This document shows, piece by piece, positions 62,901 through 64,000 of a DNA stretch of 64,000 nt. Position 1 is the stretch's first letter, and every line of letters starts with the position of its first letter. Made by a program: the position numbers and the translations under genes. The notes under the pieces are model-generated. The model worked only from the letters and a program-made list of their open reading frames with translations. It made no database searches and was not told where the DNA came from. The stretch is from Crithidia sp. LVH-60A (Eukaryota > Euglenozoa > Kinetoplastea > Trypanosomatida > Trypanosomatidae), in assembly GCA_030078075.1 (NCBI GenBank), contig CP119643.1, positions 372,001-436,000 of the forward strand. Direction: 5' to 3'.

Positions 62901-64000
62901 TTGCGTGGACGGAGAAGCAGCAGCGGCGGCCAGAAACGACAGTGGTGCCACCTGCCGCTACCGCCTCTCACAGGCGAGCTGCGACCTCACCGTTCCCCTC
63001 TCCTGCATCCACCATCCTTGATGCTGCGGGGACGAGCGGGGCAGCAGTGGAACGCTTTGCACGTCTCTACGCGCAACTTGCCCTCTCGCCCACAACAGGG
63101 ACGACAGGAGCCCGGGAAAGAGGGAGGCCGTCGCGCAGGCCGGCAAGGTGCTCGCTGCAGCTGCGCAGGTGTTGGCTGAGGTGCAGCGGGCGGCAGCGGG
63201 GCACCCACCCACGGCCGCCATGGCCGCCTTCAAGGCTGCCCTCCATGACGTGTGGCAGCGACGTGTGCCGTCCGCAAACTCTTCTGTGCTGCCGCCGCTC
63301 TCGGACGTGGCGGTGATCGTGTCGCTCAACGCGGTGGTGCAGCAGGTTGGGGCCTCAACGGTGAGCCGCTGGACGATGTGGGGCGACTGCGCCGATCTCT
63401 TGAGCGGCTACGTCGCCCCTCCCTTCCCCCTCACACACTCGACGCAGAAGGCGAAGAGCGCCAGCGGTCAGGGCTGCGAACCGTCGCGCCAAGCAGGGAA
63501 ACGCTGCGAGTGCTGCAAACGTTTATTCGGTTGTGTGATAAGGCAGAGGCGCCGTTTGTCGAGTTTGTCGTGATGCGGTGGATTCTCGGCGGCCATGAAG
63601 AGGCAAGGGCAGCAAAAACAGCTGCGACGGTGCGACAGTTCATCGCGCTGTGCTCCCAAGCACCGCACAGTACTTCGCTCGCGGAGGTGCATATGGAGGG
63701 TATGCTGCTGGTGCTGGAGGCCCTCGCATGGGCGTGTCGCGCACGGGACAAAGTCCTCGCCCGGCGGCTATGCGCCACACTCACTCCATGGATCGACGTC
63801 CTCGCTTCGCTGCCTTCAAAGTCGCCACTGACTCCGCTAAGCGGCTCGTATGCCGATCAGCTGGCTCGCCTGCGTGACGCCGCGCAGTCTTCCTCCATGG
63901 CGGTGCTGCAGTGCCTGTCCAGTGGAACTCGCCACGAGGTTTTGCGCGACTGGCCGGTGGTGCAACACATCTTACGCGCCTTCTCGGCCTCCGTGGCGAA
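59948..64000 (+). CDS. Mitochondrial PPR-type protein, partial at the right edge, with several frame changes
   Basis: The N-terminus (MRGRRRLHHTSSASPLSFST, then ALASRH) is basic and Ser-rich with no acidic residues, like a mitochondrial presequence. Typical pentatricopeptide segments follow: WARAFELFSEAVQQHHVSP with FNLLLYIAQQH (about 60520-60640), and MEAALMPNAQTYELLLTAAL (about 60850-60910) and similar helices up to ~61400. Later parts are helical. PPR proteins bind RNA in mitochondria and chloroplasts, and many act in kinetoplastid mitochondrial RNA metabolism and ribosomes. The coding signal changes frame near 60430-60500, 60720-60830, 63105-63122 and 63460-63480, yet keeps the same codon preference throughout. 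The last frame is open to the window end (FIRLCDKAEAPFVEFVVMRW near 63520-63580). More than 1,340 residues are implied. Base errors are the simplest explanation; a decayed gene is the alternative. Confidence 0.7.

Overview
This window looks like a piece of a trypanosomatid (kinetoplastid flagellate) nuclear chromosome. Every convincing gene lies on the + strand and none needs an intron. Coding regions are long and GC-rich with GC-ending codons and runs of Ala, Gln, Ser and Gly. They are separated by T-rich or CT-rich spacers in which a polypyrimidine tract and an AG (a likely spliced-leader acceptor) usually precede the ATG. This is the layout of a single directional polycistronic transcription unit. 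The standard stop codons are used. The genus cannot be fixed from sequence alone.

Left part (1-24.8 kb): a gene end at the left edge; a DPM2-like ER membrane subunit; PEX16, for peroxisome/glycosome membrane biogenesis; a 1979-aa coiled-coil protein; a 2112-aa protein that starts like a beta-propeller; a 665-aa probable mitochondrial helical-repeat protein; a protein whose first ~30 residues match CDC26/Hcn1 of the anaphase-promoting complex; and a NAK-family (AAK1/GAK-like) kinase-like protein with changed catalytic residues and FxDxF endocytic motifs at its end.

Middle part (24.8-45.6 kb): two large full-size ABC transporters, an ABCB/P-glycoprotein type (1355 aa) and an ABCA type (2784 aa). 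Each is preceded by about 3 kb of T-rich non-coding sequence, much longer than the spacers elsewhere.

Right part (45.6-64 kb): an unrecognised gene; IPI1/TEX10, a ribosome-biogenesis factor; a twin-CX9C CMC-type mitochondrial protein; an AARSD1/AlaX-type alanyl-tRNA editing protein; a large F-box protein; and a mitochondrial PPR-type protein that runs off the right edge. Five of these six genes change reading frame at least once. IPI1 is also split by about 480 bases of nonsense homopolymer runs (48641-49116). The nine large genes to the left are all open without a break. The simplest reading is poor base quality in the right third of the contig, not gene decay.

The genes do not form a pathway, as is normal for trypanosomatid clusters. 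No rRNA, tRNA, CRISPR array, transposon or virus-like element was recognised. The most interesting items are the CDC26-like protein with a 300-residue tail, the NAK-like kinase with an NFG in place of DFG plus adaptor-binding motifs, and the two large unrecognised proteins.
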